A DNA stretch of 64,000 nt from Butyrivibrio sp. LB2008 (GTDB lineage Bacteria; Bacillota; Clostridia; Lachnospirales; Lachnospiraceae). The notes under the pieces were generated by a model. The model had not been told where the DNA came from, searched no databases, and was given only the letters and a program-made list of their open reading frames with translations. Position numbers and translations under genes: made by a program. How positions within the stretch are numbered: position 1 is the stretch's first letter; every line of letters begins with the position of its first letter. This document shows positions 25,789 through 34,129 of this stretch, piece by piece. The DNA is taken from positions 404,258 to 468,257 of the forward strand of contig NZ_KK211305.1 of assembly GCF_000621565.1 (NCBI RefSeq). The letters run 5' to 3'.

Positions 25789-27879
25789 ATGAAGAAAAAA
25801 CTTATGGTCCTGTCGCTTGCAGCAGTTATGGTCTTGTCGGTGCCGGGATGCGGTAGTAGAAATATAAAACTCAATGAGAGAACACAGACTTTTGCCGAGC
25901 CGGAAAGTGTAGAGGCGGTAGCTACGGAAAAAACGGAGATGGGAACTGAAACGGGAACAGGAACGGAGACGGGAACTGAAACGGCTAAGGCTGCCACAGA
26001 AGTTGACAGAGGAAGTCTTAATTTTTCGGAAGCGCCGGAACTTTCTGAGCGGGTAAAAGCAGGCGAACTTCCCTCTGTTGAAAGCAGGGTTCCGGGAAAA
26101 GAAGATGTATTTGTTGCAGTGGCGGATGCTGCCGGAAACGGCCTTGAAATTGGCGAATACAGCGGTGATTTGAATCTTACCGGACCTTCGGGATCGTGGG
26201 GAATCGCAAGACCTGTACTTGAGAGCATAATAAGGTATAACAATGACGGTTCCTATGTTCCAAATGTTATCAAGAGCTTTGAATATAACAGCGATTATAC
26301 TGTATGGACATTCCATTTGAGAGATGGCATGAAATGGTCGGATGGTGATGATTTTACGGCTGACGACATAACTTTCTGGTACTACATGGTACATATCAAC
26401 AATTATGACACGAAAGCAAGCTGGGAAGCACTAAAGGACACACAGACAGGTGAATATGCGGTGCTTAAAAAAGTTGACGATCATACCGTGACCTGGACTT
26501 TTGAAACACCGAAGTATCCCGGAGCATTTATTGAGAACGGAGATTTTAAATGGTGCTGGGCACCTTCACATTTCCTGAGTGACCTTATTCCGGCATCATT
26601 CTATGTAGAGAATGAGTATTGGGAAAATACGGGACTTTCCGATGGACAGGTTTTGGCAAATGCAGCGGCGAAGGGATTTTCATATGATTCTGTCAATGAT
26701 CTTGGAAAAAATGTATGCTATTATTTCTGGAATGCTTCCGGATTACCTACCGTAAATTCCTTTGTTTTATCCACGGAAGAAGGACATAACTCAAGAGATT
26801 CCGAGCTCTGCATCCTTAACAGAAACCCATATTACTGGAAAGTTGATGCCGAGGGAAAACAGCTTCCGTATTTTGATAACATCTGTATAAAGAAGGAAGT
26901 CGAAGATGCAAAAGTGGCTTTTGCAAACGGTGAGCTTGACTATATGGATATAGGAATGGAACAGATAAGTGCAATGCTTTCAGAGCTTGGAGATGCAGTA
27001 ACTTTAAAGACGGCTCTTGGTTCTAACTGGGGAACCGATCAGATTACGTTTAACTATACCTGTTCAAACAAGAACTACGCTGATCTTTTTGCTAACAGTG
27101 ATTTCCGTCAGGCTATTTCCATATGTGCAGACCGGCAGGAAGTATCTCTTCGTATTTCCGAAGGCTTCTTAAGACCTGGGCAGTGTGCGCCTTCGGTAGG
27201 AAGCATGGGATATGATGAAGAGTGGAGTGAGAAGTGGACAGATTATGATGTTGCAGTGGCACAGCAACTTCTTGATGGATGCGGGCTTAAACTTGGAAGT
27301 GACGGATATTATGATTTTGCGGACGGATCGGATTTTACACTTGATTTTATTTCTCTTGAAGGAAGTGCGGACAGCGTCTACAGTGCATTGAGGAGATATT
27401 TTGAATCGATACACATAAAGACAACTCTTACAGATTATGATACGGAAACATATGACAAACTTATTGACGATAATGAATGGATCGCTGTAATGTGTCCTCA
27501 CATGGCGGCCGGTGGTCTCTCACTTAGCGAAAGAGCTGCAGCGTTCGTGCCTATTGCACAGGCTGCGGAGTGGTACGGAGAATACGGAACCTACTATACC
27601 GATAATACTTTGGGCGTTGCACCGAGCGGAGATATGGCAAAGCTTGTTGAGTATTATGAGCAGTGGGTTAATACGGCAGACGCCGCGCAGAGAGATGATA
27701 TTGCTCTTAAGATTTATGATCTTCACAAGCAAAATCTCTGGTCCATAGCATATGTGGAAGGCGCAAATTCCTATTGCCTTGTGAATCCCAAGATCCACAA
27801 CTTTGCGGATAACCTTGTGAATAACGATCTGTATCAGTATATGAATATCTACCATTTTGAGACCTTGTTTAAGAAGTGA
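25789..27879 (+). CDS. Orphan peptide-type ABC substrate-binding lipoprotein (SBP family 5)
   Basis: This 696-residue extracellular binding protein has lipobox SVPGC (Cys21), a linker with repeated TETGTG motifs (about 48-62), and a family 5 domain (DppA/OppA type; FEYNSDYTVWTFHLRDGMKWSDG is the hallmark segment, near 155-178). Family 5 proteins bind oligopeptides, nickel or sugars. No permease or ATPase genes are adjacent, so it is an orphan. Placement right after the chemoreceptor suggests a sensory or shared-ligand role, which is inference. A strong terminator follows. Confidence 0.88.
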   Translation: MKKKLMVLSLAAVMVLSVPGCGSRNIKLNERTQTFAEPESVEAVATEKTEMGTETGTGTETGTETAKAATEVDRGSLNFSEAPELSERVKAGELPSVESRVPGKEDVFVAVADAAGNGLEIGEYSGDLNLTGPSGSWGIARPVLESIIRYNNDGSYVPNVIKSFEYNSDYTVWTFHLRDGMKWSDGDDFTADDITFWYYMVHINNYDTKASWEALKDTQTGEYAVLKKVDDHTVTWTFETPKYPGAFIENGDFKWCWAPSHFLSDLIPASFYVENEYWENTGLSDGQVLANAAAKGFSYDSVNDLGKNVCYYFWNASGLPTVNSFVLSTEEGHNSRDSELCILNRNPYYWKVDAEGKQLPYFDNICIKKEVEDAKVAFANGELDYMDIGMEQISAMLSELGDAVTLKTALGSNWGTDQITFNYTCSNKNYADLFANSDFRQAISICADRQEVSLRISEGFLRPGQCAPSVGSMGYDEEWSEKWTDYDVAVAQQLLDGCGLKLGSDGYYDFADGSDFTLDFISLEGSADSVYSALRRYFESIHIKTTLTDYDTETYDKLIDDNEWIAVMCPHMAAGGLSLSERAAAFVPIAQAAEWYGEYGTYYTDNTLGVAPSGDMAKLVEYYEQWVNTADAAQRDDIALKIYDLHKQNLWSIAYVEGANSYCLVNPKIHNFADNLVNNDLYQYMNIYHFETLFKK

Positions 27880-27894
27880 TATAAAGAACTCGGG

Positions 27895-27923
27895 GGCTGT
27901 CGCACTAGTGTGACAGCCTTTTT
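27895..27923 (+). terminator. Rho-independent terminator after the binding lipoprotein
   Basis: GGCTGTC (27895-27901) and GACAGCC (27912-27918) close a stem over the CACTAGTG centre, followed by TTTTT (27919-27923). Confidence 0.85.
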
Positions 27924-27949
27924 GATGCCCAGCCCCTAAGGCATCTGTA

Positions 27950-27984
27950 CAGAAATGCTTGTGTTCGTCTGCGGTGTGATTTTC
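27950..27984 (+). repeat. Dispersed element, copy D (second module only)
   Basis: Matches 14098-14132 at 32 of 35 positions (starts CAGAAATGCTTGTGTTCG). It lies in the 338-bp gap between the binding lipoprotein and clpB. The rest of that gap up to about 28060 shows nothing I can name. Confidence 0.65.
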
Positions 27985-28067
27985 TAAAACTCATTAAGCA
28001 TCAAATCATCTTTCGCAATGCGCTAAGCAGATCATGGCACAGGTAGGAACCATACCGCTCACGCGAA

Positions 28068-28085
28068 AGAGTCGCGAGCGACTCT
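28068..28085. repeat. Short palindrome of the GAGTYGC type upstream of clpB
   Basis: AGAGTCG, loop CGAG, CGACTCT. The preceding CGCTCACGCGAA is also found, slightly altered, before a degenerate copy at 52188-52218. It resembles the longer palindrome at 61872-61896. Confidence 0.5.
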
Positions 28086-28109
28086 AATAAAATAGAAAAA
28101 TGCGAAGAG

Positions 28110-28137
28110 TTGACAATTATATAATTAGTGTTATAGT
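28110..28137 (+). promoter_or_regulatory. Probable clpB promoter
   Basis: TTGACA (28110-28115), 16-bp spacer, TATAGT (28132-28137), 80 bp before the start. No CtsR or CIRCE-type operator is visible. A hairpin ATTCCGT...ACGGAAT (28161-28186) lies in the leader. Confidence 0.55.
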
Positions 28138-28217
28138 TGTAGTAGAACAAATAGAATTTAATTCCGTATCTTGAAAAAGACGGAATATTTGGATAGCAAT
28201 CTCGTGAGGAGGGAATT

Positions 28218-30809
28218 ATGAATATCCAGAAGTTTACACAAAAGTCCATAGAGGCTGTGAGCGGATGCGAGAAGATTGCGGTTGAATACGGCAATCAGGA
28301 GATAGAGCAGGAGCATCTTCTCTATGCTCTTATGACAATAGAAGATAGTCTGATTTCAAAACTGGTGGAGAAGATGGGCGTTGATACGGCTTCTTTTGTC
28401 ACAAGAATTGAACAGGGAATAGGCAAGAGGACCAAGGTTCAGGGTGGCCAGCCGTATATAGGAGCCCAGCTTAATAAAGCTCTTTTATCCGCTGAGGACG
28501 AGGCCAAGGCGCTCGGAGATTCGTATGTTTCTGTCGAGCATATTTTTCTTGCGCTTTTAAAACATCCCAATAAAGAGGTAAAAGAGATTTTTGCCCAGTT
28601 CGGAATCGATAGGAACAGATTTTTGCAGGTTCTTTCTGAGGTGAGGGGCAACAGGAATGTCACGACGGATAACCCTGAGGCGACTTATGACACGCTCAGT
28701 AAATACGGAACAGAGCTGGTTGCCAAGGCTAAGCAGCAGAAGCTCGATCCTGTTATCGGACGTGATACTGAGATCAGAAATGTTATAAGGATTCTTTCAA
28801 GAAAGAGCAAGAACAATCCCGTTCTCATAGGTGAGCCGGGTGTCGGTAAGACTGCGGTCGTTGAGGCACTTGCGCAGAGAATAGCTAGCGGCGATGTGCC
28901 GTCTGCTCTTAAGGATAAAAAGATCTTTTCACTCGATATGGGTGCTCTTGTTGCGGGAGCCAAGTACAGAGGTGAGTTCGAGGAGAGGCTTAAGGCCGTT
29001 CTTGAGGATGTAAAAGGTTCTGACGGTGAGATAATTCTTTTCATCGATGAGCTTCACCTGATAGTGGGAGCAGGAAAGACCGATGGCGCGATGGATGCCG
29101 GAAACATGCTCAAACCTATGCTTGCCAGAGGTGAGCTTCACTGCATCGGTGCGACAACGCTCAATGAATACAGACAGTATATCGAAAAAGATGCAGCTCT
29201 TGAGAGACGTTTCCAGCCTGTTATGGTAGAAGAGCCGACTGTTGAGGATACAATCAGTATTCTCCGCGGATTGAAAGAGAGATATGAAGTTTTCCACGGC
29301 GTAAAGATCATGGACAGTGCGCTTGTAAGTGCGGCAGTTCTTTCAAACAGATATATTTCCGATCGTTTCCTTCCCGACAAGGCAATCGACCTTGTGGATG
29401 AAGCATGTGCTTTGATCAAGACTGAGATGGATTCGATGCCTGCAGAGCTTGATGAGCTCAATCGTAAGATAATGCAGATGCAGATTGAGGAGGCGGCTCT
29501 TAAGAAAGAGGACGATTCTCTGAGTGCGGAGAGACTTTCCAACTTGCAAAAAGAGCTTGCGGACCTCAGGGAAGATTTTGATACCAGAAAGGCGCAGTGG
29601 GAGAACGAAAAGCAGGCGGTTGATAAACTTGCCGCCATGCGTGAGCAGATAGATACGATCAATTCAGAGATAGCGATAGCTCAGAGAAACGGAGATTATG
29701 AGAAAGCCGGAGAGCTTCAGTACGGCAAACTTCCCGCGCTTAAGAAAGAACTTGAAGAGGCTGAGGAACTTGCTCATCAAAAAGAAGCTGATACAACGCT
29801 TGTTCATGAGAGAGTTTCCGATGAGGAGATTGCCGGAATCATCAGCAGATGGACGGGAATTCCTGTAAATAAACTGACCGAGAGCGAAAGAAACAAGACA
29901 CTTCATCTTGCGGATGAACTCCATCAGAGAGTTATCGGACAGGATGATGCGGTAACACTTGTTTCCGAAGCAATCATGAGATCGAAAGCGGGAATAAAAG
30001 ATCCGGGAAAGCCTATCGGTTCGTTTCTTTTCTTGGGACCTACAGGTGTCGGTAAGACAGAGCTTGCAAAGAGCCTTGCTCAGGCACTTTTTGACGATGA
30101 GAACAATATGGTCCGTATCGATATGAGTGAGTACATGGAGAAGTACAGCGTGTCACGTCTTATCGGTGCGCCTCCCGGATACGTTGGCTACGAGGAAGGC
30201 GGCCAGCTGACGGAAGCGGTGAGAAGAAAACCTTATGCGGTAGTTCTTTTTGATGAGATTGAAAAAGCACATCCCGATGTGTTCAATATCCTGCTTCAGG
30301 TTCTGGATGACGGAAGAATCACTGATTCCCAGGGAAGAACGGTAGACTTTAAGAATACGATTCTTATTATGACTTCAAATATCGGTGCACAGTATCTTCT
30401 TGACGGAATAGACGGCGCCGGAAACATAAGCGAAGAAGCGCAAAAAGAGACGATGGAGGATTTAAGAAACCACTTCAGACCTGAGTTCCTCAACAGGCTT
30501 GATGAGATAATCATGTTTAAGCCTTTGACCAAAGATAATATTGGCGGAATCATCAAGCTTATCGTTGATGACCTTAACAGCAGGCTTTCTGAGAGAGAAA
30601 TCTCCATACACCTGACCGATGCGGCACAGAATTACATAATCGACGAAGCATACGATCCGATCTACGGCGCAAGACCTCTCAAGAGATATGTACAAAAGCA
30701 CGTAGAAACCCTGTCCGCAAAGCTTATCCTCGAAGACAGAGTAAAACCCCACGACACCATAGAATTCGACGTACAAGACGGCGAACTCATTGCATCGGCC
30801 AAGTGCTGA
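28218..30809 (+). CDS. clpB: ATP-dependent chaperone ClpB
   Basis: This 863-residue disaggregase reactivates aggregated proteins together with DnaK. The Clp N-domain is at 1-145, AAA-1 has Walker A GEPGVGKT at 205-212 and Walker B ILFIDELH, the long coiled-coil middle domain that sets ClpB apart from ClpA/C is at about 400-530, and AAA-2 has Walker A GPTGVGKT near 607-614. The C-terminal ClpB D2-small domain is complete. Length matches the family. GAGGAGGGA precedes ATG. It is monocistronic and followed by an unusual repeat-rich region. Confidence 0.97.
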   Translation: MNIQKFTQKSIEAVSGCEKIAVEYGNQEIEQEHLLYALMTIEDSLISKLVEKMGVDTASFVTRIEQGIGKRTKVQGGQPYIGAQLNKALLSAEDEAKALGDSYVSVEHIFLALLKHPNKEVKEIFAQFGIDRNRFLQVLSEVRGNRNVTTDNPEATYDTLSKYGTELVAKAKQQKLDPVIGRDTEIRNVIRILSRKSKNNPVLIGEPGVGKTAVVEALAQRIASGDVPSALKDKKIFSLDMGALVAGAKYRGEFEERLKAVLEDVKGSDGEIILFIDELHLIVGAGKTDGAMDAGNMLKPMLARGELHCIGATTLNEYRQYIEKDAALERRFQPVMVEEPTVEDTISILRGLKERYEVFHGVKIMDSALVSAAVLSNRYISDRFLPDKAIDLVDEACALIKTEMDSMPAELDELNRKIMQMQIEEAALKKEDDSLSAERLSNLQKELADLREDFDTRKAQWENEKQAVDKLAAMREQIDTINSEIAIAQRNGDYEKAGELQYGKLPALKKELEEAEELAHQKEADTTLVHERVSDEEIAGIISRWTGIPVNKLTESERNKTLHLADELHQRVIGQDDAVTLVSEAIMRSKAGIKDPGKPIGSFLFLGPTGVGKTELAKSLAQALFDDENNMVRIDMSEYMEKYSVSRLIGAPPGYVGYEEGGQLTEAVRRKPYAVVLFDEIEKAHPDVFNILLQVLDDGRITDSQGRTVDFKNTILIMTSNIGAQYLLDGIDGAGNISEEAQKETMEDLRNHFRPEFLNRLDEIIMFKPLTKDNIGGIIKLIVDDLNSRLSEREISIHLTDAAQNYIIDEAYDPIYGARPLKRYVQKHVETLSAKLILEDRVKPHDTIEFDVQDGELIASAKC

Positions 30810-30984
30810 TGCAATGAAGGCACAGTCCGGCTATAAGGGGAATGTGGGGCTGCTCTTTGCATAGCGTGTGTTATGGTTGGGCGACAACACAGGAATCTTG
30901 GGCGGGGAGATCGGGGTGCTGATTTATTGTGCAAAAATGCAGGAGAGTAAGCATTAAAGTATATTTAAGGATAGCAGTAAACAC

Positions 30985-31325
30985 CAGATAAGAATTGTAT
31001 AAGAGGAGTCGGTTATCTGTGAAATAAAGGCTTGTTTACAGAAGAATGGCGATGGAACACAGATAAAACTTGTGAAATATGCAATGCTTATCTGTGAAAT
31101 AAAGGCTTGTTTACAGAAGAATGGAGATGAAATACAGATAAAACTTGTGAAAGATGCAATGCTTATCTGTGAAATAAAGGCTTGTTTACAGAAGAATGGA
31201 GATGAAATACAGATAAAACTTGTGAAAGATGCAATGCTTATCTGTGAAATTAAGACTTGTTCATAGAAAAATAGCGGGAAAATACAGATAAGTCCTGTGT
31301 AAGATACTTTTCTTATCTGTTTTTT
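30985..31325 (+). repeat. Tandem array of 75-bp units forming five hairpins, last one terminator-like
   Basis: TTATCTGT recurs at 31013, 31088, 31163, 31238 and 31313, an exact 75-bp period. Each occurrence is the right arm of a hairpin whose left arm is ACAGATAA (31059, 31134, 31209, 31284; a CAGATAA at 30985), with 19-21-nt loops. Inner units are nearly identical; outer ones have diverged. The last hairpin (31284-31320) runs into TTTTTT and could terminate transcription. The period is a multiple of three, so an open frame runs through, but there is no ribosome site. 30810-30984 shows nothing else. Confidence 0.85.
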
Positions 31326-31380
31326 GCAATATGGATTAAAATAATGGCGGTTATTGTTTCGGCTTGTTCTTATATTGTTT

Positions 31381-31574
31381 TTGACTTACGCATGAAATAA
31401 CAGTTCTGCGGTCAATGAAAGAAACTATGCTGCTTGACTCATACATGGAAAAATCGGTTTTGGAGTCAAGGGAAAAATCTAAAACGCTTGACTCAGGTAT
31501 GGAAAAACTGTCTTAAAGTCAAGAAAAGAAGCGATGTCTCATGACCTATGTATGGTAATTTCCGTATGCGGTCA
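31381..31574. repeat. Second hairpin array, about 53-bp units
   Basis: Four imperfect units begin at 31381, 31434, 31488 and about 31541. Each has arms of TTGACTC / GAGTCAA type (units 2 and 3: CTTGACT...AGTCAAG) and a 22-25-nt loop with ATGGAAAAA or a relative. The fourth unit has TGACC / GGTCA instead, keeping the pairing. It lies 56 bp after the first array and before the convergent DUF4250 gene. Confidence 0.75.
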
Positions 31575-31600
31575 AGCAGTTTGCAAAAAACAAATATAAA

Positions 31601-31783
31601 TTACGAGAATTGATTCCTGTCAGGATTATACGTATACCCAATTCCTTCGAGCTTGCCGGTTATCTCGGCGAGCTCTTCTTTGCTAATATCAAGATCGTCG
31701 CAAAGCGCGTCCAGACTTGAGTAATTATCCCTCAATTTCATATTCAAAAAACTTAATAACATAACCGGATCCTGTGGCAACAT
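31601..31783 (-). CDS. DUF4250 domain small protein
   Basis: This 60-residue protein begins MLPQDPVMLLSFLNMKLRDN and continues YSSLDALCDDLDISKEELAE, the pattern I recognise as DUF4250, a small family common in Clostridia with no assigned function. The second half looks like a helix-turn-helix fold. ATG 31783 has a strong AGGAGG ribosome site. It is the only convincing gene in the 1.75-kb region between clpB and cpsB. Its leader carries two strong hairpins. Confidence 0.85.
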   Translation of the reverse strand: MLPQDPVMLLSFLNMKLRDNYSSLDALCDDLDISKEELAEITGKLEGIGYTYNPDRNQFS

Positions 31784-31803
31784 GGAATACCTCCTATTAT
31801 TTT

Positions 31804-31834
31804 ATGCATTCTTGAACATAAAGTTCAAGAATGC
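31804..31834. repeat. Perfect hairpin in the leader of the DUF4250 gene
   Basis: TGCATTCTTGAAC, loop ATAAA, GTTCAAGAATGCA: a 13-bp perfect stem ending about 21 bp upstream of the DUF4250 start. It lies next to a second inverted repeat (AGCCAA...TTGGCT, 31842-31880) and dispersed element copy B. Confidence 0.7.
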
Positions 31835-31890
31835 ATCACCCAAGCCAATTTGAATCGACTTTGTCGATGAGGCTTGGCTGACTCCTGATT

Positions 31891-31951
31891 CATGTTCTCA
31901 CGAAATCCGCAGCTAGTGCGGATTTCTGTAATTTCAGTTAAGATATCATAC
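31891..31951 (-). repeat. Dispersed palindromic element, copy B
   Basis: Reverse complement of 14034-14094 with three differences in 61. Hairpin arms GAAATCCGCA (31902-31911) and TGCGGATTTC (31917-31926). It is oriented along the DUF4250 gene, about 110 bp upstream of it. 31952-32110 shows nothing I can name. Confidence 0.8.
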
Positions 31952-32110
31952 TTTTATATTCTTGCGAATTCAAAATATCATCAAATTACATTCTATAAAT
32001 AGAGTATCGAGTGTTCTTACTTTGCATACTACGCTGTCGACAATAAGGTTCAATTTATAAGGCAAGATTGTTTCCAAAAGTTGCTTAAAGAAATGCATAT
32101 AAAATCAGCA

Positions 32111-32160
32111 CGTCTTCATCTGTAAAATTACAGAAATCCGCACCTACAGCGTATTTCGTA
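32111..32160 (+). repeat. Dispersed palindromic element, copy C (degenerate)
   Basis: Shares AAATTACAGAAATCCGCA (32125-32142) with copy A. The right arm is CGTATTTC, so one stem pair is lost. Confidence 0.6.
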
Positions 32161-32258
32161 AGATACCGACATATCATAGACATCCCTCACTCATTTTTCT
32201 CTATCTCTATTAGCAGATTATATGCTGCCCCCGTCAAAAGCTCAATACGTAAACCGGA

Positions 32259-32379
32259 ATGTAGATAATATACAAGTACTGCAAGGCTCTATGTGCTCGT
32301 CGGTACTTATGCCACGTTTTTTGTGGCATTAGTACCGACGAGCACATAGAGCCTTGCAGTACTTGTATATTATCTACAT
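32259..32379. repeat. 121-bp near-perfect inverted repeat
   Basis: Arms of 57 bp (32259-32315 and 32323-32379) are complementary except for one T-T mismatch (32308/32330), with a 7-nt loop GTTTTTT. Outside the arms, CGTCAAAAGC (32232-32241) and GCTTTTGACG (32397-32406) are also complementary, hinting at an older, longer palindrome. A 64-codon open frame across it is an artefact. It is 180 bp upstream of the exopolysaccharide operon. Confidence 0.9.
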
Positions 32380-32448
32380 CCCTCGCTACCATTCCTGCTT
32401 TTGACGCCCCCAAAGCATCACCCCTCAATATATTGAAAAAAAGTATAA

Positions 32449-32507
32449 TTCAACACATTATGTTGAAAGTGCCTATTTTGTTGGTGTATAATTTAATATG
32501 ATATAAG
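32449..32507 (+). promoter_or_regulatory. Candidate promoter region of the exopolysaccharide operon
   Basis: A palindrome TTCAACA-CATTA-TGTTGAA (32449-32467) is followed by TTGTTG (32478-32483), 18 bp and TATAAG (32502-32507). AAGTGCCT occurs twice, 38 bp apart (32467 and 32505), flanking the promoter. Suggestive of regulator binding; not certain. Confidence 0.35.
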
Positions 32508-32559
32508 TGCCTGTTTTATTGCATTTAATCGGATACATATAATGTGAAAGCGATAAGAT

Positions 32560-33285
32560 ATGCAGAAATCAATTGATATTCATTGTCATATTATGCCCGG
32601 TGTGGATGATGGCTCAAGGGACATTGAGACAAGTCTGCAGATGCTTAAGATAGCAGAGAAGAATGGAATAACCCATGTTATATTAACTCCGCATCACAAG
32701 CCCATGCATCATAATGTGAGTCCTTCACATAACAGAAGTTATACGGAACAGCTTCAGCATGCGGCGGATAAGCTCGGGATAGATATTAAACTATATTCGG
32801 GGAACGAGATATATTACAGCGATGAAACACAGGAGGAACTTGAAGCGGGGAAGATATCAACGCTTGCAGGTTCCGAATATGTTCTTGTGGAGTTTCATCC
32901 CACCAATACTTTTAAAGCAATACATAATGCAGTGTACAGAGTTCAGTCAGCAGGATATATGCCGATCATAGCCCATGTTGAGAGGTACAGTGACGTGGTT
33001 TCGCACCCTTCATATGTTGAAGAACTGCGCGACATGGGATGTTATATTCAGGTCAACTCATCGAGCATAATGGGAAAATATGGTTTTGGAATCAGTCATT
33101 TTTCCAGAAAGCTCCTTAAAAAGAGACTTGTGCATTTCATTGCGACCGATGCTCATGATACTGCAAAGAGAGCACCTGATATTCTTGATTGCAGAAACTA
33201 TGTGGACAGGAAGTTTGGGGAGGACTACGGGAGAAAGATTTTTTATGATAATCCCATGAGTGTTATAAACAATGAGATTATCTGA
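32560..33285 (+). CDS. cpsB: CpsB/YwqE-type tyrosine-protein phosphatase (PHP fold)
   Basis: This 241-residue manganese-dependent phosphatase would remove phosphate from the CpsD-type tyrosine kinase. PHP motifs are DIHCHIMPGVDDG (H8, H10, D16), LTPHHKP, a GNEIYY segment, AHVERY and the C-terminal ATDAHD. Length fits the family. It leads the operon. The ribosome site is weak (GCGATAAG). Confidence 0.92.
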   Translation: MQKSIDIHCHIMPGVDDGSRDIETSLQMLKIAEKNGITHVILTPHHKPMHHNVSPSHNRSYTEQLQHAADKLGIDIKLYSGNEIYYSDETQEELEAGKISTLAGSEYVLVEFHPTNTFKAIHNAVYRVQSAGYMPIIAHVERYSDVVSHPSYVEELRDMGCYIQVNSSSIMGKYGFGISHFSRKLLKKRLVHFIATDAHDTAKRAPDILDCRNYVDRKFGEDYGRKIFYDNPMSVINNEII

Positions 33286-33397
33286 TATAGGCGTTGTGAC
33301 ATCAATCAATTACGCGGGAGACTTGATGATGACAATGCCGTAGAAACGGTTGATTCAGCGTTTCTTTAAATCAAAAAAAGTTTTGTTGGAGTAACTG

Positions 33398-34111
33398 ATG
33401 GATAAAAGAGAAGACATCGTTGAAATTAATCTTGGGGAATTGTTTTCAATCCTGTTGGGGAGAGCGTTCCTCATCATAAGTGCGGGTTTGTTCTTTGCCC
33501 TTGTCGGATTGTTTGTGAGTAAATTCGTGGTTCATCCCGTTTTTGATTCGACAACCAAGATATACATACTTAACAAAGAAGAAAATCAGACGGTGACATA
33601 TTCCGATGTGCAGATATCGACACAGCTCACTTCGGATTATGCGGAGCTTATCAAGAGCAGATATGTTTTGGAAGAAGCTATACAGAGACTTAATCTGGTA
33701 GACAAGACATACAAGGATCTTGCAAAGGTGGTTAAGGTTGATACGCCTTCCGATACCAGAATTGTTGCCATTACGGCAAAGGATGAGGATCCTCTGATGG
33801 CAATGGCGATAGCCAACTGTATCAGAGAAGTTTCGAGTGAACACATTACAAATGTTATGGATATAGATGCCATCAACGTTGCGGAAACAGCCAATGTTCC
33901 GACTGAGAAAGCAAGCCCAAGCGTCTTTAGATGGACTGTGATCTCGGGATTTGCGGGAACTGTTATAGTGGCATTTTTCGTGGTGCTGGGATTCCTTATG
34001 GATGATACGATCAAGAGTAACGACGATGTCGAGAGATACTTGGGACTCAGCACCATCGGACTTATCCCTCTTTCTTCAGATGAGCAGGGAAAAAAGAAAT
34101 CTAAAAAATAA
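33398..34111 (+). CDS. Polysaccharide chain-length regulator (Wzz/CpsC type)
   Basis: This 237-residue membrane protein has a short cytoplasmic start, membrane segment 1 (about 22-44), an extracellular Wzz domain (about 45-175; YVLEEAIQRLNL), a Pro-containing approach and segment 2 (about 176-200), then a basic tail. It works with the CpsD kinase to set polymer length and export. A weak hairpin (33342-33365) separates it from cpsB. It lies 18 bp before the kinase gene. The split membrane subunit plus kinase is the usual Firmicute arrangement. Confidence 0.92.
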   Translation: MDKREDIVEINLGELFSILLGRAFLIISAGLFFALVGLFVSKFVVHPVFDSTTKIYILNKEENQTVTYSDVQISTQLTSDYAELIKSRYVLEEAIQRLNLVDKTYKDLAKVVKVDTPSDTRIVAITAKDEDPLMAMAIANCIREVSSEHITNVMDIDAINVAETANVPTEKASPSVFRWTVISGFAGTVIVAFFVVLGFLMDDTIKSNDDVERYLGLSTIGLIPLSSDEQGKKKSKK

Positions 34112-34129
34112 AGGTAGAATGGAGATTTT

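Noticed and set aside
25231..26394. 387-codon minus-strand open frame
   Set aside because: Antisense to the strongly supported chemoreceptor and binding lipoprotein genes; composition is that of a shadow frame.
28086..28217. CtsR or CIRCE heat-shock operator upstream of clpB
   Set aside because: Neither the GGTCAAA tandem heptads nor the CIRCE inverted repeat is present.
31072..31266. Open frame of 25-residue peptide repeats
   Set aside because: Results from the 75-bp array being a multiple of three and stop-free in this frame; no ribosome site, and outer units diverge as hairpins rather than as codons.
30985..31325. CRISPR array
   Set aside because: The whole 75-bp unit is repeated, with no unique spacers, and no cas genes are in the window.
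32010..32050. Remnant of a second copy of the membrane protein gene at 46431-47417
   Set aside because: A short similarity (TTTGCATACTACGCTGT versus TTTGCATACTATGCTGT near 46808) exists, but it does not extend enough to call a pseudogene.
32234..32428. 64-codon minus-strand open frame
   Set aside because: It is read through the 121-bp palindrome and has no ribosome site or family resemblance.
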